From the NCBI GenBank assembly GCA_036365515.1, contig CM070873.1, positions 191,696,604 through 191,760,603 on the forward strand: 64,000 nt of DNA, written 5' to 3'. This stretch comes from Torymus aiolomorphi (lineage: Eukaryota; Arthropoda; Insecta; Hymenoptera; Torymidae). Made by a program: the position numbers and the translations under genes. The notes below the pieces were generated by a model. It saw only the letters and a program-made list of their open reading frames with translations, had not been told where the DNA came from and did no database searches. This document shows positions 20,695 through 32,555 of the stretch, piece after piece (the stretch's first letter is position 1; every line of letters begins with the position of its first letter).

Positions 20695-22287
20695 TAGCGA
20701 TCTGCAGAAGCTCGCTGGAGCCGGCTCGAGCTCGAAGTCGCGAGCTCGAGCTGCTCGAGCAGAGCTTGAAGCTCAAACGAGCCCGCGAGCCTGACTCGAG
20801 CTTGGAGTTCAAACGAGCCCGCGAGCCCGACCCGAGCTTTAAGCTCAAACGAACCCTCGAGCCTGACCCGAGCTTAAGAGCTCGGAAAAGGATATCTAAT
20901 GATTAAGATGGCATTGTAACTGTTAAGATAGCTAAGTTTAAATACGGCCAACTGCTATTTATTACAAAGGTAAAGATATCATCTTTAGTGTAACAATTTC
21001 AGTATTTTATCTTTAAGGATGTACTGGCTATACAATTGGTGTCAGAAATTAGTTTTTTATTTAAAATATCGATAATTTGTTATATGGGATTGTTTTTTGC
21101 TTTCTCAAAGTTAAACTCTGTAACGGTGAAAATGTTCGAATCAAGGATTTCGATGAATTACGATGTTTTTGAGGTTCCTGAGTCAGAATAATAGGTTTTT
21201 AAAAAATGTATGTATATATCTATGTATGTATGTATGTATCAATCCAAATTTTATCCCCGGCATAACTCTTGAACGAATGGATGAAATTAGCTAAACTTTC
21301 GCATGCACCTTAGGTATGTCTTAACTTAGAACTGATTAAATTTTGTAGTTAAATGGATGACTTTAAGATCTTATTTTTCTTAAAATAACTATTTTGTAAA
21401 AATTTTTTTTTTTCAAAAATAAGTTTTTTGTAATTTTTTTAAAGATATGCCAAATGGACACCAATATTCTGGAATTATATTCAATTTCCTTCTGAATTAT
21501 GTCTTTTAAAACTACTCACGAGTTACTTTTGAATTAAAAATACGGATTTGAAAAAGTAGTAATTTTTTAGAAAAATTAAATAATTTTATGAATTATAAAT
21601 AACTTTTTCGGCATTACATCTCAAATGTAGCTCCCGTATAGCGATGTGCGGAGGCTCGTAATTTCAGGCTCGGCTCGAGCCGAGCCGCGAGCTTTGATGA
21701 GCTTACGAGCTCGTGCAAGCTCTCGAGCTCGCGCAGGCTCGAAAGCTCGTACTTCGACTCGAGCTAATATTTTCAAATTTACGTTTAAATTAAAATGTTA
21801 TTTATACCATCTTACATGCTATATATTATAGGTATTTTATTAATTAAAGAAAAATCAATGGCAATAATACTCTGATTTTTCACAATGATTCGGTTACACA
21901 TTCCAATCTAAAAACTGATTTGATAGGAAAGAGGGTTCTTAATATAACGAAAAGAACGAAATATAAAAAAATGAATTTATTTTTAATGGATAAAATCTTC
22001 TTTTGCAACATTGGAAATTTTCCAACAAAAATTTTCTCCTTAAAAGGCTACATTGACTATTAATATAATTAATGTACTGTGTATCTAATGATCATGTAAC
22101 AGTTAATAGATGGTATTGTAAGTATTACAATATCAATGTTTTACTTGACGATGTATGGGCTATACTATCGGCGCCGAATATCAGTATTAATAAAATTATT
22201 AATAATTAAATATAAAACCATATTTGCTACTTCTTTAAATAAATAAGTTTAAAGAAATAAGTCAAATGAGTATTATAAGTCAAATGA

Positions 22288-22380
<93 letters not shown>
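22288..22380. repeat. (TA)n microsatellite
   Basis: About 46 uninterrupted TA units inside element Y. In copy X the corresponding place (about 30195-30290) is ordinary AT-rich sequence, so the TA run has replaced or expanded that part in Y. Confidence 0.9.
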
Positions 22381-22382
<2 letters not shown>

Positions 22383-22386
22383 CAGG

Positions 22387-23408
22387 TGTAACGGGATGAC
22401 TTCTGGGGTAAGATCCCAAAAAGCCACAGGCCAGCGATGCCCTAGAACACGGTGCCGCGGGTGTCAGACTAAAATGTCTTGCCCGGGGATCTGCTCCTGG
22501 AATCCCGAAAACAACGCGAAGATCGCACGCGAACTTCGCTTTCCAACTAATTGGATAGCTGAGTTAAAAGCGCGCGCTCAAAGAGTAAAGCGCGCGGCCG
22601 CTATGCTCAGATATGAAAACGACCAGTGGAGTCGTTTTCCCGCGGAGGCGGCGGTATCCGGGGGAAAGTTAGGTTAAGGTCGGTAAATGAAGAATAGCCT
22701 CAATTATTTCACAGCACAATAACAAGGTCTATTCTAAATAATCATTTACATCAAAAACGCGTCGCGTTGCGTGCCGACAAGAAGACGGGATCCGCCGCTC
22801 GGCGCGGGCGGATCAAGGTATCTATTTTCGCTGGGCCGGTGAGCGCACCACCAGCCACTCGCCGCTGCGAGTCGAAAATACATAAATAAATCGCTGCGCG
22901 GGAAGTACAAAGAGGCTTACCGGGAGAGGAGTGCACTCCACTCGTCGCTCGTTCACGAATTCGCTTCTGCGTCAGGCCTTATCCTCCGGTCGACTTCGGA
23001 GTATTCAGGCCGAGTCTTAACGTCCACCGTTCACCTACAGACGCTTCGGACCCCAGGAGTAGCTCGGATTGCTCACGTGCGCTGCTCTTCGTGATTGGTA
23101 CGTGTACGGGCGCTGCTCTGCACCGGTGAGGACGCGCGATACCGTTTTCTTCGCGGACGATCAAATTAACTCGCCTAGGCGCGGTTTGACAGCCCGAGAG
23201 AATCTGATTCAAAAATGAATCGAGCGCGACTTTGCAATCGCCAAAGTCGCGCAGTCCCCGCGTGCAGCTCGTAAATACATCGTTCGAGCGATGTCAACAA
23301 ACGCTCAAGATGCACGAATTCGCGGGAACGAGAGTCAAACGAGTTGAATAGAATACGGAGAACCGAGATTCTTATTTTCTCCGTATTTTATCCTGGAACT
23401 CCGTTATA
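22387..23408 (-). repeat. 3' LTR of the Gypsy-like element
   Basis: About 1022 bp, from TGTAACGGGATGACTTCTGG to ACTCCGTTATA on the + strand. It matches 28000-28965 closely but has extra sequence around 22580-22650 that the other copy lacks. In element orientation it starts TATAACGG instead of the usual TG. Confidence 0.82.
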
Positions 23409-23420
23409 CCCCTCTCCCAG
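23409..23420 (-). promoter_or_regulatory. Polypurine tract (minus strand)
   Basis: Complement reads CTGGGAGAGGGG directly before the LTR, the expected plus-primer position of a minus-oriented element. Confidence 0.65.
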
Positions 23421-25245
23421 ACGTTGCGTAGCGGGAGAGAAGCAACTTGTAACGTCTGATGGTCCTCTCGACCACCTACGTTGAATCCTCTTAACATCTG
23501 CTTTAAAAAAAAAAAGGAAAATATATCTTTCTTCCAAACAGTCCAAAAGAATTCTCGTATTCGAAACACTGGTCCGCACAAAGTAACGGTCAGATTTTAT
23601 GTCATGCAGATGCAAGACACTGCATTCCGATCCTTTCCCACGAAATAAGATAAAAAAAAACAGAACACCATGCAAGTGGAAACTTTCATCAAGAGCGAAA
23701 GCATTTCCTCCTATGTGAAAAAAAAAGGGAAAGATTTTACGACCTTACCCCGAAAGGCAGGCCACCCCAGCTGTGCACATGCGCGCCTACGCGTCGCCTA
23801 AAAGCCATAAAATTTTGACCGTTACAACTTCCTTCGACTTTACAAATAGCTAATTTTATTTTTACATTTTAACTTGTAGTTATTAACTTATGTTAATTTC
23901 AATTTTTCTGATTACGCTGATCTAAATTTTACGAAAATAGGCCTGGTAGAAAGTAAAGATAATTAAATAAAACACCTCACAACAACTTCATTTTAGTATT
24001 AAATAATAAACAAACTCATAAATAAAATGAAAAATAAGAATATAATGTTATTTGTGTACTTTAATTAAAATCTTTGTAAAACCACGTTACACACTCTTTT
24101 ACATATACTATTTATAAAAGTTTACTAAAGTATAGGCATATATATATATATATATATATTGTAATGCAAGATGTATTCGCGAATTTATTCTGATACATAT
24201 GTATTAACTGCATCTCTTACATATATATAAACACATAGAGTATTGCAAAAATGAAGCAGTTTCTTTACTTTCTTTTACTATACAACGAGGATAACTGACA
24301 ACAATAATAAATAATAGGTTCTGTAACTCGTAAAGTGTAATCATTTATAATAATATATTGCAACAATAATATATTGCAACGGTACATAAAAATTTAGTTA
24401 TAAATAACAATTCTTATACAAGCGTCTCGCCAGAATAATTTAGTTTAATTTATAAAATCTGTTCCTATATAAAGGAATGAATAAAAATTGTCACTTCGTT
24501 ATATTTTTGACACTATTATTAATTTTTAAGTTAGTTTTAAGCTTACAAATGTACAAATAATATTTATTTTCTACTCAATAGTTAATTAGATTTTAAACCA
24601 CGTATTTTGGAAATATTAAAATATTAAGTGTGTGCAAATTTGTACAACAAAATTAGATTTAATTAGAAAATAAGTCATTTGTTAAGTTCTTATACAATAA
24701 TTAACACTATATAATAAATAGTTGACCGAATTTTTATGTAAACGATGTATTTAACATTAATGAAAATAGGCGCAGGAACACCACATGTAACGTCATCTCT
24801 GTGAAACGGTCGAAACTACAGCCGAAAGCTGGGGGATGCTCCTTTCCCCCACGCAGCCAAATAGCCGCGTCAAAGGGCCTTAGGCCCACCTTTATTTTTC
24901 CACCCATACTTGTGCGATCAGTCAACTGTTCCCAAAAATCTTTGTAAACTCCCCCACGGAGAGTACCCCCAAACCGTACTTGGCGAGGGAGGAAAGAGGG
25001 AGATAACCGAACTAAGCTTTTCCATCGTCCCTCCACCGTCAGTCAGTTCCTCGCTACCATCAGAGTTGAACAGACAAGTTTCTCGCTACCATCAGAGTTG
25101 AACAGACAAGTTCCTCGCCACCATCGCACTCGACCAGCCACTAGCACACCACTTGTAACCCAGGGAGGGAAACTCTGAATAAACCAAAGTGTAAGTGAAA
25201 AAGTTGTCTTCGAAATTCATTTCTTCTCTCCAATCTTTTCTCAAC
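23421..25245. other. AT-rich interior with a possible solo LTR
   Basis: From 23820 to 24720 the sequence is very AT-rich and non-coding, unlike its GC-richer surroundings, and looks like separate inserted or replaced DNA. From about 24786 (TGTAACGTCATC) to about 25230 the composition changes, with an AATAAA at about 25178 and a 32-bp direct repeat (CTCGCTACCATCAGAGTTGA starting near 25050 and 25082). This could be a solo LTR of another element; no flanking duplication confirmed. Confidence 0.4.
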
Positions 25246-25713
25246 TTACTCCTTCATATATACCCACTTCCGAGGAGCGTTCAGATCGTTCTGTGCCGAA
25301 TGGGCAGAGCTGGAATCGCTTGTCTCCTCAAACATATTAACCTTTTTTGTGCCTCCCTCCTTCAGTGATAAGTTCAAATAAAACGTTTGTAAGACTTGGC
25401 CATCCTTAGCTCTTGATTTACTCCAGGCTAAATAGGGCAAAGTGGTTAATAGTATCGACGGCCTTGACTGTACGTCACAAACTCTATATCGAGGCTCTCG
25501 TTCAACACTTTACATCAACGGCGGCGTTGACGAGCTGAGCGGCAGGCCCGGATACGCGCTGGTTACTGCTTGCATCAAAGCGGCAACCACTTGATCCACG
25601 TCGAGGGATCGTACGCATGCGCACGGTGGGTTGCTCTTCACCGTGAGTCCGCTGAACTCCAACGGTGGTCGGGACTCGTCACATGACGCTTGACGGACCG
25701 GAAGCTCCGGCTC

Positions 25714-26220
25714 TCATGGCGCTGAGGCTCCGGTCGACGATCGCCTTCGCTCCTCTTTGGAAGGGCGTTTTGGAGGTCGTCTCGTCTTCTTGTCCTCTTC
25801 GGACGCTGTTTCCACTCCGGACAGGCCCAGTGAAGATGCGTCGATATTGACACGTCCAACACAATTTTCTGGTTGGACTCGGTGGTGAGAAGTTATATGA
25901 TCCGAGCGTGTTCCTCGACCTTGATGAGCGGTATTCTCGAGAGGCCAAGTTTGGCTTAGTTGACCGCCGTTTGCGGCATCGACAAAATAACGTCGTCCAC
26001 GGATTCGAACCCACCTCTTGGTTCGAACCGGGTCCGCTCGAGGGTTTCTTGTGTTGGTCTCTTTTGGGTGATCTTGGAGGTTGTTGCGTGCCCGATGTAT
26101 ACGCCTCCTTTTTCCCTGTCGAGCTGGACTTTTGCAGGCTTTGGAATGACTTGAGGTTGTCTCTAGTCCCTTGGCCCGATCAAGGTCGCGACTTGGCAGA
26201 GCACTTGGTTGCACCTGCAA
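25714..26220 (-). pseudogene. Unrecognised ORF of the Gypsy-like element (Arg/Pro-rich)
   Basis: 168 residues, basic, with RQGKRRRIHRARNN and a C-terminal RRPPKRPSKEERRRSS. An overlapping frame (25679-26014) is also open, so the true frame is uncertain. No zinc knuckle or protease motif was seen. Position after the primer binding site suggests Gag-region debris; this is inference only. Confidence 0.3.
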
Positions 26221-26269
26221 CTCGGATCTCGTTAGACGCAGCTGAATCGTGAAACGACGACATTTGCAC

Positions 26270-26698
26270 TCATAGCTGGTGCAGCTCGTCGTGCAGCCGT
26301 CTCACTTCTTCGCTTAAGCGTCTACATTTCTCCTCCTCCAATTTGCGCGTCCGATTACACTTACACTCGCAACGACGCTCAATTTCTGTTTGCGTTGTTG
26401 CGTCAAAGAGTTGCGAGATAATCGGCGTGCTGTCCACCAGTTGTGCCGTCACCAGATTGTCGATCTTTCTCTCGCTGTTCCTTGGAAGGCTTGGCTGTTC
26501 TTCGTCTTCAGAGGTCTGAGAGACGGTATTACAGCCGTCCGCCTCCGATATATTCTCCAAGCGGCTTATATCGGACGTTCCGGACAGGGAGAAGCTTGGA
26601 GAATCTTCCCTCCCCCAGGCTGTATTTACTCCGTCGTTTTGAGCTTGTGAGTATTCAGCACAGCCGTTCGGTGCCTTCAGGCAGTCTGTATACGCCAA
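26270..26698 (-). pseudogene. Possible Gag-region fragment, acidic with coiled-coil end
   Basis: 142 residues with an acidic Ser-rich first half and a C-terminal heptad-like basic/acidic stretch (RKLEEEKCRRLSEEVRRLHD) that should form a coiled coil. It also has Cys-rich CECKCN. It lies between two other open pieces in the interior. Not recognised by family. Confidence 0.3.
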
Positions 26699-26766
26699 GC
26701 GACGTGGAGTATCAGACTTCGCGAACAGGGGGTAGCTTGGAGGATCTCCCCTCCCCCAGGCTGTGC

Positions 26767-27267
26767 TTACTCCGACGTCGATTTCGTGGCTGGACGCTGA
26801 AATTGCTGGCGATAGTAAAGTTGCGGCACAGTTGTCCGAAATCCATGAACGGTCTGCATTCCCCGAGCGACTCGCGTTCTCGGATTCTTCGGACTGGGAG
26901 GAAATCGGGCAACTGCTTTGTTTGACGTCAATTGATGAAACAGGCTGTGGGTCAAGGGATCTGCGTTATAGTTCGCTTCTGGAGCTCTGCTTGCGTTAAG
27001 GATCGTCCCGTTGACGTAGTTATTCCTCAATTCGAGTCTCCTTGTGAACTGCTCAATTGCACTTCCACTTATTTCTTGTGTGAAGTGGGCCGGATTGTAA
27101 TTTCCCGTCAGCCATTGAGTGATTCGCCTAGAATCCCCCTCGATACATCCAGTGCTTCTTAAATCTAGAGCTATATTTGCTTCTATTACAGCTTCGAAGC
27201 TCAACTCTAGATTTTTGCGCCACTGCTCCATCGATTCGGCTAGTTCTTCTGAGGTCGATGATTCCAT
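26767..27267 (-). pseudogene. First ORF of the Gypsy-like element, likely Gag N-terminal
   Basis: 166 residues from ATG at 27267, the first sizable frame after the primer binding site on the minus strand: MESSTSEELAESMEQWRKNL, then a helical segment. Sequence repeats in the DNA at about 26575-26620 and 26725-26770 (the TCCCTCCCCCAGGCTGT motif) indicate local duplication that disrupts the downstream frame. Position suggests Gag; no diagnostic motif. Confidence 0.35.
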
Positions 27268-27984
27268 CTTCTGAAGCTAGACCGATTATACACAAATTTG
27301 GCGACGAATTGTGTGTATGCGCAACTAACTGCTGAGATTCACTCTCGAATTGGCCGTCTGTTACGGAAATTACAATGTTAGAATCCTAACTACGACACAC
27401 AATTGTCCCAAGCCGCTCGAGACCGACGTATCTCGATGCAGCTAGCTAGGGAGAGAGCGTGGCAATTCCAAAAAAAAATTTTTTTAGCGAAGATACCGAT
27501 TTCACTAAATCCCGCAATAAAAAAAAAGGAATGAAAGTGTTTTCTTTCGACCGGCTGCATGCACAGGCACGGTCACTCTACTCCAGAAAAAAGTCGCGTG
27601 AAAATCGCTTAAAATCTCGCGTCAAAAAAAAAGGAATTTAATTTTGCCACATAGGACGACGAAAACAACTACAATCGTCGTTTAAATGCTCTCGCCCTGG
27701 CTTTACAGTAGTTTAAAAGGCTCGGGACAAGTATATACTGCCCGAGCATAAACATAAACACCTACAAAAACAAGCAATCTGCTGTTTTGTATTTATGTTT
27801 CTATACGCGCCGCGAGACTTCTTGTCTGTTTGTTTACGCCCGGCACCTCGACTTAGCAAGTTTAAATCACTGCGCCTATCCGCTATAACGGCTTATGGCC
27901 ACTGGCCGTCTGCTGATTAGTGAAACGCGATTTGAATAGGCCGGTCTCGAATGTACCGGCCGCTAACCTTCTCCTTAAACCCAA

Positions 27985-27998
27985 CACGTTGGGCGCCA
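27985..27998 (-). promoter_or_regulatory. Primer binding site-like sequence
   Basis: The complement TGGCGCCCAACGTG lies one base inside the 5' LTR. TGGCGCC is the 3'-end complement used for tRNA-Lys-type priming. Confidence 0.65.
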
Positions 27999-27999
27999 T

Positions 28000-28965
28000 T
28001 GTAACGGGATGACTTCTGGGGTAAGATCCCAAAAGCCACAGGCCAGCGATGCCCTAGAACACGGTGCCGCGGGTGTCAGACTAAAATGACTTGCCCGGGG
28101 ATCTGCTCCTGGAATCCCGAAAACAACGCGAAGATCGCACGCGAACTTCGCTTTCCAACTAATTGGATCGCTGAGTAAAAGCGCGCGCTCATTTTCCCGC
28201 AGAGGCGGCGGTATCCGGGAGAAGGTTAGGTTAAGGTCGATAAATGAAGAATAGCCTCAATTATTTCACAGCACAATAACAAGGTCTATTCTAAATAATC
28301 ATTTACATCAAGAACGCGTCGCGTTGCGCGCCGACAAGACGACGGGATCCGCCGCTCGGCGCGGGCGGATCAAGGTATCTATTTTCGCTGGGTCGGTGAA
28401 CGCACCACCAGCCACTCGCCGCTGCGAGTCGAAAATACACAAATAAATCGCTGCGCTGGAAGTACAAAGAGGCTTACCGGGAGAGGAGTGCACTCCTCTC
28501 GTCGCTCGCTCACGAATCTGCTCCTGCGTCAGGCCTTATCCTCCGGTCGACTTCGGAGTGTTCAGGCCGAGTCCTAACGTCCAGCGTTCACCTACAGATG
28601 CTTCGGACCCCAGAAGTGGCTCGGATTGCTCACGTGCGCTGCTCTTCGTGGTCGGTACGTGTACGGGCGCTGCTCTGCACCGGTGAGGATGCGCGATATC
28701 GTTTTCTTCGCGGACGATCAAATTAACTCGCGTACGCGCGGTTTGACAGCCCGAGAGAATCTGATTCAAAAATGAATCGAGCGCGACTTTGCAACCGCCA
28801 AAGTCGCGCCGTCCCCGCGTACAGCTCGCGAATACATCGTCCGAGCGATGTCAACAAACGCTCGAGATGCACGAATTTGCGGGAACGAGAGTCAAACGAG
28901 TTCGATAGAATACGGAGAACCGAGATTCTTATTTTCTCCGTATTTTATCCTGCAACTCCGTTATA
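28000..28965 (-). repeat. 5' LTR of the Gypsy-like element
   Basis: 966 bp, highly similar to 22387-23408, followed by CAGG. Differences are scattered substitutions plus a deletion near 28185-28200 relative to the other LTR, so the copies have diverged after insertion. Confidence 0.82.
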
Positions 28966-30346
28966 CAGGGTTTGTCAGCGACATAAGTAAATTGGAAATT
29001 AGACTTCTAGAGTCTTTGCACCAACTGTTCCCAAAGGTAAGGTTAATGCAAGAATATGATGAGAGCGTGAAATTTGTATTTGAGCACGTAAGCAAAGTGG
29101 TGCAGCAAATAATACGAGAGCTACATTTGAGATGTAATGCCGAAAAAGTTATTGATAATTGATAAAATTATTTAATTTTTTTTAAAAATTACTACTTTTT
29201 TAAATCCGCATTTTTAAGTTAAAAGTAACTCGTGAGTAGTTTTAAAAGACATAATTCAGAAGGAAATTGAATATAATTCCAGAATATTGGTGTCTATTTG
29301 GCATATCTTTAAAGAAATAAAAAAAAAATTATTTTTGAAAAAAACAATTTTTACTAAATAGTTATTTTAAAAAAAATAAAATCTTAAAGTCATCCATTTA
29401 ACTACAAAATTTAATCAGTTATAAGTTAAGACATACCTAAGGTGTGTGCGAAAGTTCAACTAATTCCATCCATTCGTTCAAGAGTTATGCCGGGGATAAA
29501 ATTTGGTTTGATACATTCATACATACATAGATATATACATACATTTTTTTAAAACCTATTATACTGACTCAGGGACCTCAAAAACATCGTAATTCATCAA
29601 AATCCTTGATTCGAAAATTTTCACCGTCACAAAGCTTAACTTTGAGAAAGCAAAAAATAACCCCATATAACAAATTATTGATATTTTAAATAAAAAACTA
29701 ATTTCTGACACCAATTGTATAGCCAGTACATCCTTAAAGATAAAATACTGAAATTGTTACACCAAAGATGATATCTTTACCTTTGTAATAAATAGCAGTT
29801 GGCTGTATTTAAACTTAGCTATCTTACCAGTTACAATGCCATCTTCATCATTAGATATCCTTTTCCGAGCTCTTAAGCTCTTGTCAGGCTCGAGGGCTCG
29901 TTTGAGCTTCAAGCTCGGGTCGGTCTCGCGGGCTCGTTTGAGCTCCAAGCTCGAGTCAGGCTCGCGGGCTCGTTTGAGCTCGGTCGGCTCGGGCGACTTC
30001 GAGCTCGAGCCGGCTCGAGCGAGCTTCTGCACATCGCTACTCTCGTATTATTTGCTGCACCACTTTGCTTACGTGCTCAAATACAAATTTCAGGCTCTCA
30101 TCATATTCTTGCATTAACCTTACCTTTGGGAACAGTTGGTGCAAAGACTCTAGAAGTCTAATTTCCAATTTACTTTTTCTCGCTGACAATCCCTTATAAT
30201 ATAAATTCGCGTATATTTTTAAAAGTCGAAATACTTCAAAAATTTTCGTCTGATTTCTTAGGGGCTTATAATGCTCATTTGACTTTTCCTCTAAACTTAT
30301 TTAATTAAAAAAGTAGCAAATATGGTTTTATATTTAATTATTAATA

Positions 30347-30729
30347 GATTGAGATGATGATTCTAACGACAGCTGCTTCAAGAGTTCTTTGTTCTATCGA
30401 TACTAACGGTCGTGCTGTCCAAGGAGTCAGGATGGTAAATGACAAGCCGTGTGTTTAGCTTAATGTCGACGTTTCGGACTCTTTTTTTATTGAGTCCCTT
30501 CTCAAGACTAAGAAACAATAGTCTAACCAATTTTTAGGTGGTCACAGCGATACCACCACTCAATTGACTGGTGGTATCGCTGTGACCACCTAAAAATTTG
30601 TTAGACTATTGTTTCTTAGTCTTGAGAAGGGACTCAATAAAAAAAGAGTCCGAAACGTCGACATTAAGCTAAACACACGGCTTGTCATTTACCATCCTGA
30701 CTCCTTGGACAGCACGACCGTTAGTATCG
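30347..30729. mobile_element. Hammerhead-like fold-back element in hAT X
   Basis: Inserted with a 13-bp duplication (TTAATTATTAATA at 30334-30346 and 30730-30742); the empty site is visible in element Y near 22195. A lead of about 50 bp is followed by two near-perfect inverted arms of about 165 bp meeting near 30563. Each arm holds GGGACTC, an A-rich loop, GAGTCC, then GAAACGTCGAC, with TTGAGAA before the stem. This has the layout of a hammerhead core with two changed positions. Long variable target duplications suggest retrotransposition, possibly Penelope-related. Confidence 0.65.
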
Positions 30730-31316
30730 TTAATTATTAATAATTTTAGTAATACTGATATTCGACGCCGATAGTATAGCCCATACATCGTTAAGTAAAA
30801 CATTGATATTGTAATACTTACAATACCATCTATTAACTGTTACATGATCATCAGATACACAGTACATTAATTATATTAATACTCAATGTAGCCTTTTAAG
30901 GAGAAAATTTTGGTTGGAAAATTTCCAATGTTGCAAAAGAAGATTTTATCCATTAAAAATAAATTCATTTTTTATATTTCGTTATTTTCGTTATATTAAG
31001 AACCCTCTTTCCTATCAAATCAGTTTTTAGATTGGAATGTGTAACCGAATCATTGTGAAAAGTCAGAGTATTATTGCCATTCGTTTTTCTTTAATTAATA
31101 AAATACCTATAATATATAGCATGTAAGATGGTATAAATAACATTTTAAATTAAACGTAAATTTGAAAATATTAGCTCTAGCCGAGGCACGAGCTTTCGAG
31201 CCTGCGCGAGCTCGTAAGCTCATCAAAGCTCGCGGCTCGGCTCGAGCCGATGAAACTGGCTCCTCGCGAGCCCGGCTCGAGCCGAGCCTGAAATTACGAG
31301 CCTCCGCACATCGCTA

Positions 31317-31800
31317 CAAAAGGGAATCAATAACGCTTATCAAAGGTGTGACGATAGCATTTTGAAAAGCGTACTTCGAGCCTTCGAAGTATACCTGAAA
31401 TTTGACGAATTTCAACGTGCCCCAAATTCAGGCGCAACACTACAGCGTACCGGCAATTTATTCAAGCTCAGGTGTTATTGAAATATTCCAGCCTATCGCG
31501 GGGTGGGGAGCAAGGAGCCACGCTCCCATAGCTCGAATAATCTGGAAGATAAGTACTTGCGCAGGTCTCTCTCGTTACTATCATCTCTCTTGGCTGCAAT
31601 TGCAGTAAATGCGAGTCCTTTGTTCGTTGTAATATCTATCGTTGTATAAGTTTTGGAATGTTAATTCATGATTTATCAGGTCGTCATATGTTACATATTC
31701 TTTGTAAATAAACGTAGATACAATCAGAATCTCAATCTAGCTTAAGGATTAACTATTATTTTAACATTCATGTGTCGAATTTCCAATCTCCTCACGTCAT
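31317..31800. other. Non-coding stretch inside the DDE gene, possibly a solo LTR
   Basis: About 480 bp separate the hAT X end from the rest of the DDE transposase. It contains AATAAA near 31709 and is neither X nor transposase-like. It may be a solo LTR or SINE-like insert, but I could not confirm ends. Confidence 0.35.
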
Positions 31801-31808
31801 CCGGGCAT

Positions 31809-32316
31809 AATAATTTTTAGAAAGGAAATCCTATTGTGGACAAAAAGGGCAGCCTTATGTAAGCCATTCACCATTTGCAGAACTGACGGGTTCACTGTGG
31901 ATGTAACTGGCCCATTCGGAGCTACAAAAAATGATGCCCAGATTTTGAAGTATCTATTAGAAATGGATAATGGACTTAGAAGCATTTTGCAAAATGGAAA
32001 TATTTTCGTGTTGGATCATAGATTTTGTGATGTAAAAAATTTCTTAGAAATTGAAGGATTTGCTGTGTTAATGCCTGTGCTGAAAGGTAAACGCAACCAA
32101 TTGTCAGTACAGGAGTCTAACGCATCTCCTTTAGTAACAAAGATTAGATGGGTCGTCGAGGCAATTCATGGGATACTTGGACAAAAATTCAAACTTTTGG
32201 ACCATCCATTACATCTTAATTCATATTGTAGTACCATTGATATGATTATAGATCGAATCAACTCTACGAAAAATTTGGACAACACTCTAACTACTCAAGT
32301 TGAACAAAGTAACTAG
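31809..32316 (+). pseudogene. DDE transposase gene, 3' half
   Basis: Continues the gene cut at 20694. The piece RKSYCGQKG is in one frame (31809-31845); then, shifted, LCKPFTICRTDGFTVDVTGP, VFVLDHRFCDVKNFLE and VTKIRWVVEAIHGILGQKF. The Asp in FVLDHRF and the Glu in VVEAIHG fit the second and third acidic residues of a DDE_Tnp_4-type catalytic core. The box after the second Asp is normally R-G-F and here reads H-R-F, so the protein may be inactive even apart from the breaks. Ends at TAG 32314-32316. Confidence 0.75.
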
Positions 32317-32555
32317 AGTAGAATAATAGTACCCTGTCAGGTATTGTCCTTTAATGAAATTACAGATTTCTTGGAAATGACTTTACAAGACATGCAAATA
32401 TTTTTCACTGGATCGTATCAACTGTCACACGCAATTTCGTACTTAGCCGGAATGTTACAAGAACATAGTACCCCCCACCTTAGCTACGTGAGAGAATAAC
32501 CAGAAATTATAATGTTCGAAGTTAAATCGAGACACATCAGTAGCGAAATCTATAA

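Larger units (their letters stand above)
22387..28965 (-). mobile_element. Gypsy-like LTR element without visible pol (minus strand)
   Basis: Two direct repeats of about 1.0 kb bound a 4.6-kb interior; CAGG flanks the whole (22383-22386 and 28966-28969). In minus orientation the LTR ends CCGTTACA and is followed after one base by TGGCGCCCAACGTG, a lysine-type primer-binding-like site, while a purine tract CTGGGAGAGGGG precedes the other LTR. This fixes the orientation. I find no RT, RNase H or integrase, so it is a non-autonomous or deleted copy. It is inserted in element Y, whose unoccupied counterpart is seen near 30192. Confidence 0.78.
21639..30039. mobile_element. hAT-type element Y, inserted in opposite orientation in X
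   Basis: Starts TAGCGATGTGCGGAGGCTCG and ends CGAGCTTCTGCACATCGCTA. The flanking 8-bp duplications are CTCCCGTA (21631-21638) and CTCTCGTA (30040-30047). Its 29.1-30.0 kb part is the inverted copy of X 20695-21630, and its 21.64-22.28 kb part is the inverted copy of 30.73-31.32 kb. It also carries the unoccupied version of its own target near 29120 (ATACGAGAG). Without the LTR element it is about 1.8 kb, the same as X. Confidence 0.82.
20695..31316. mobile_element. hAT-type element X (outer), split by a second copy
   Basis: Starts TAGCGATCTGCAGAAGCTCG and ends CGAGCCTCCGCACATCGCTA, imperfect inverted repeats. It is flanked by CAAAAGAG (20687-20694) and CAAAAGGG (31317-31324), an 8-bp duplication with one mismatch, as for hAT. 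It splits the DDE transposase gene. After subtracting element Y and the fold-back insertion, X is about 1.8 kb. Its ends are packed with GAGCTCGAGC-like repeats. No transposase was found, so it is non-autonomous. Confidence 0.8.

Noticed and set aside
22227..22427. Frame with IYIYIY repeats
   Set aside because: Translation of a (TA)n microsatellite; the same applies to 43341-43574.
23372..23675. Minus-strand frames near the LTR end
   Set aside because: They overlap the LTR and polypurine tract and have no family resemblance.
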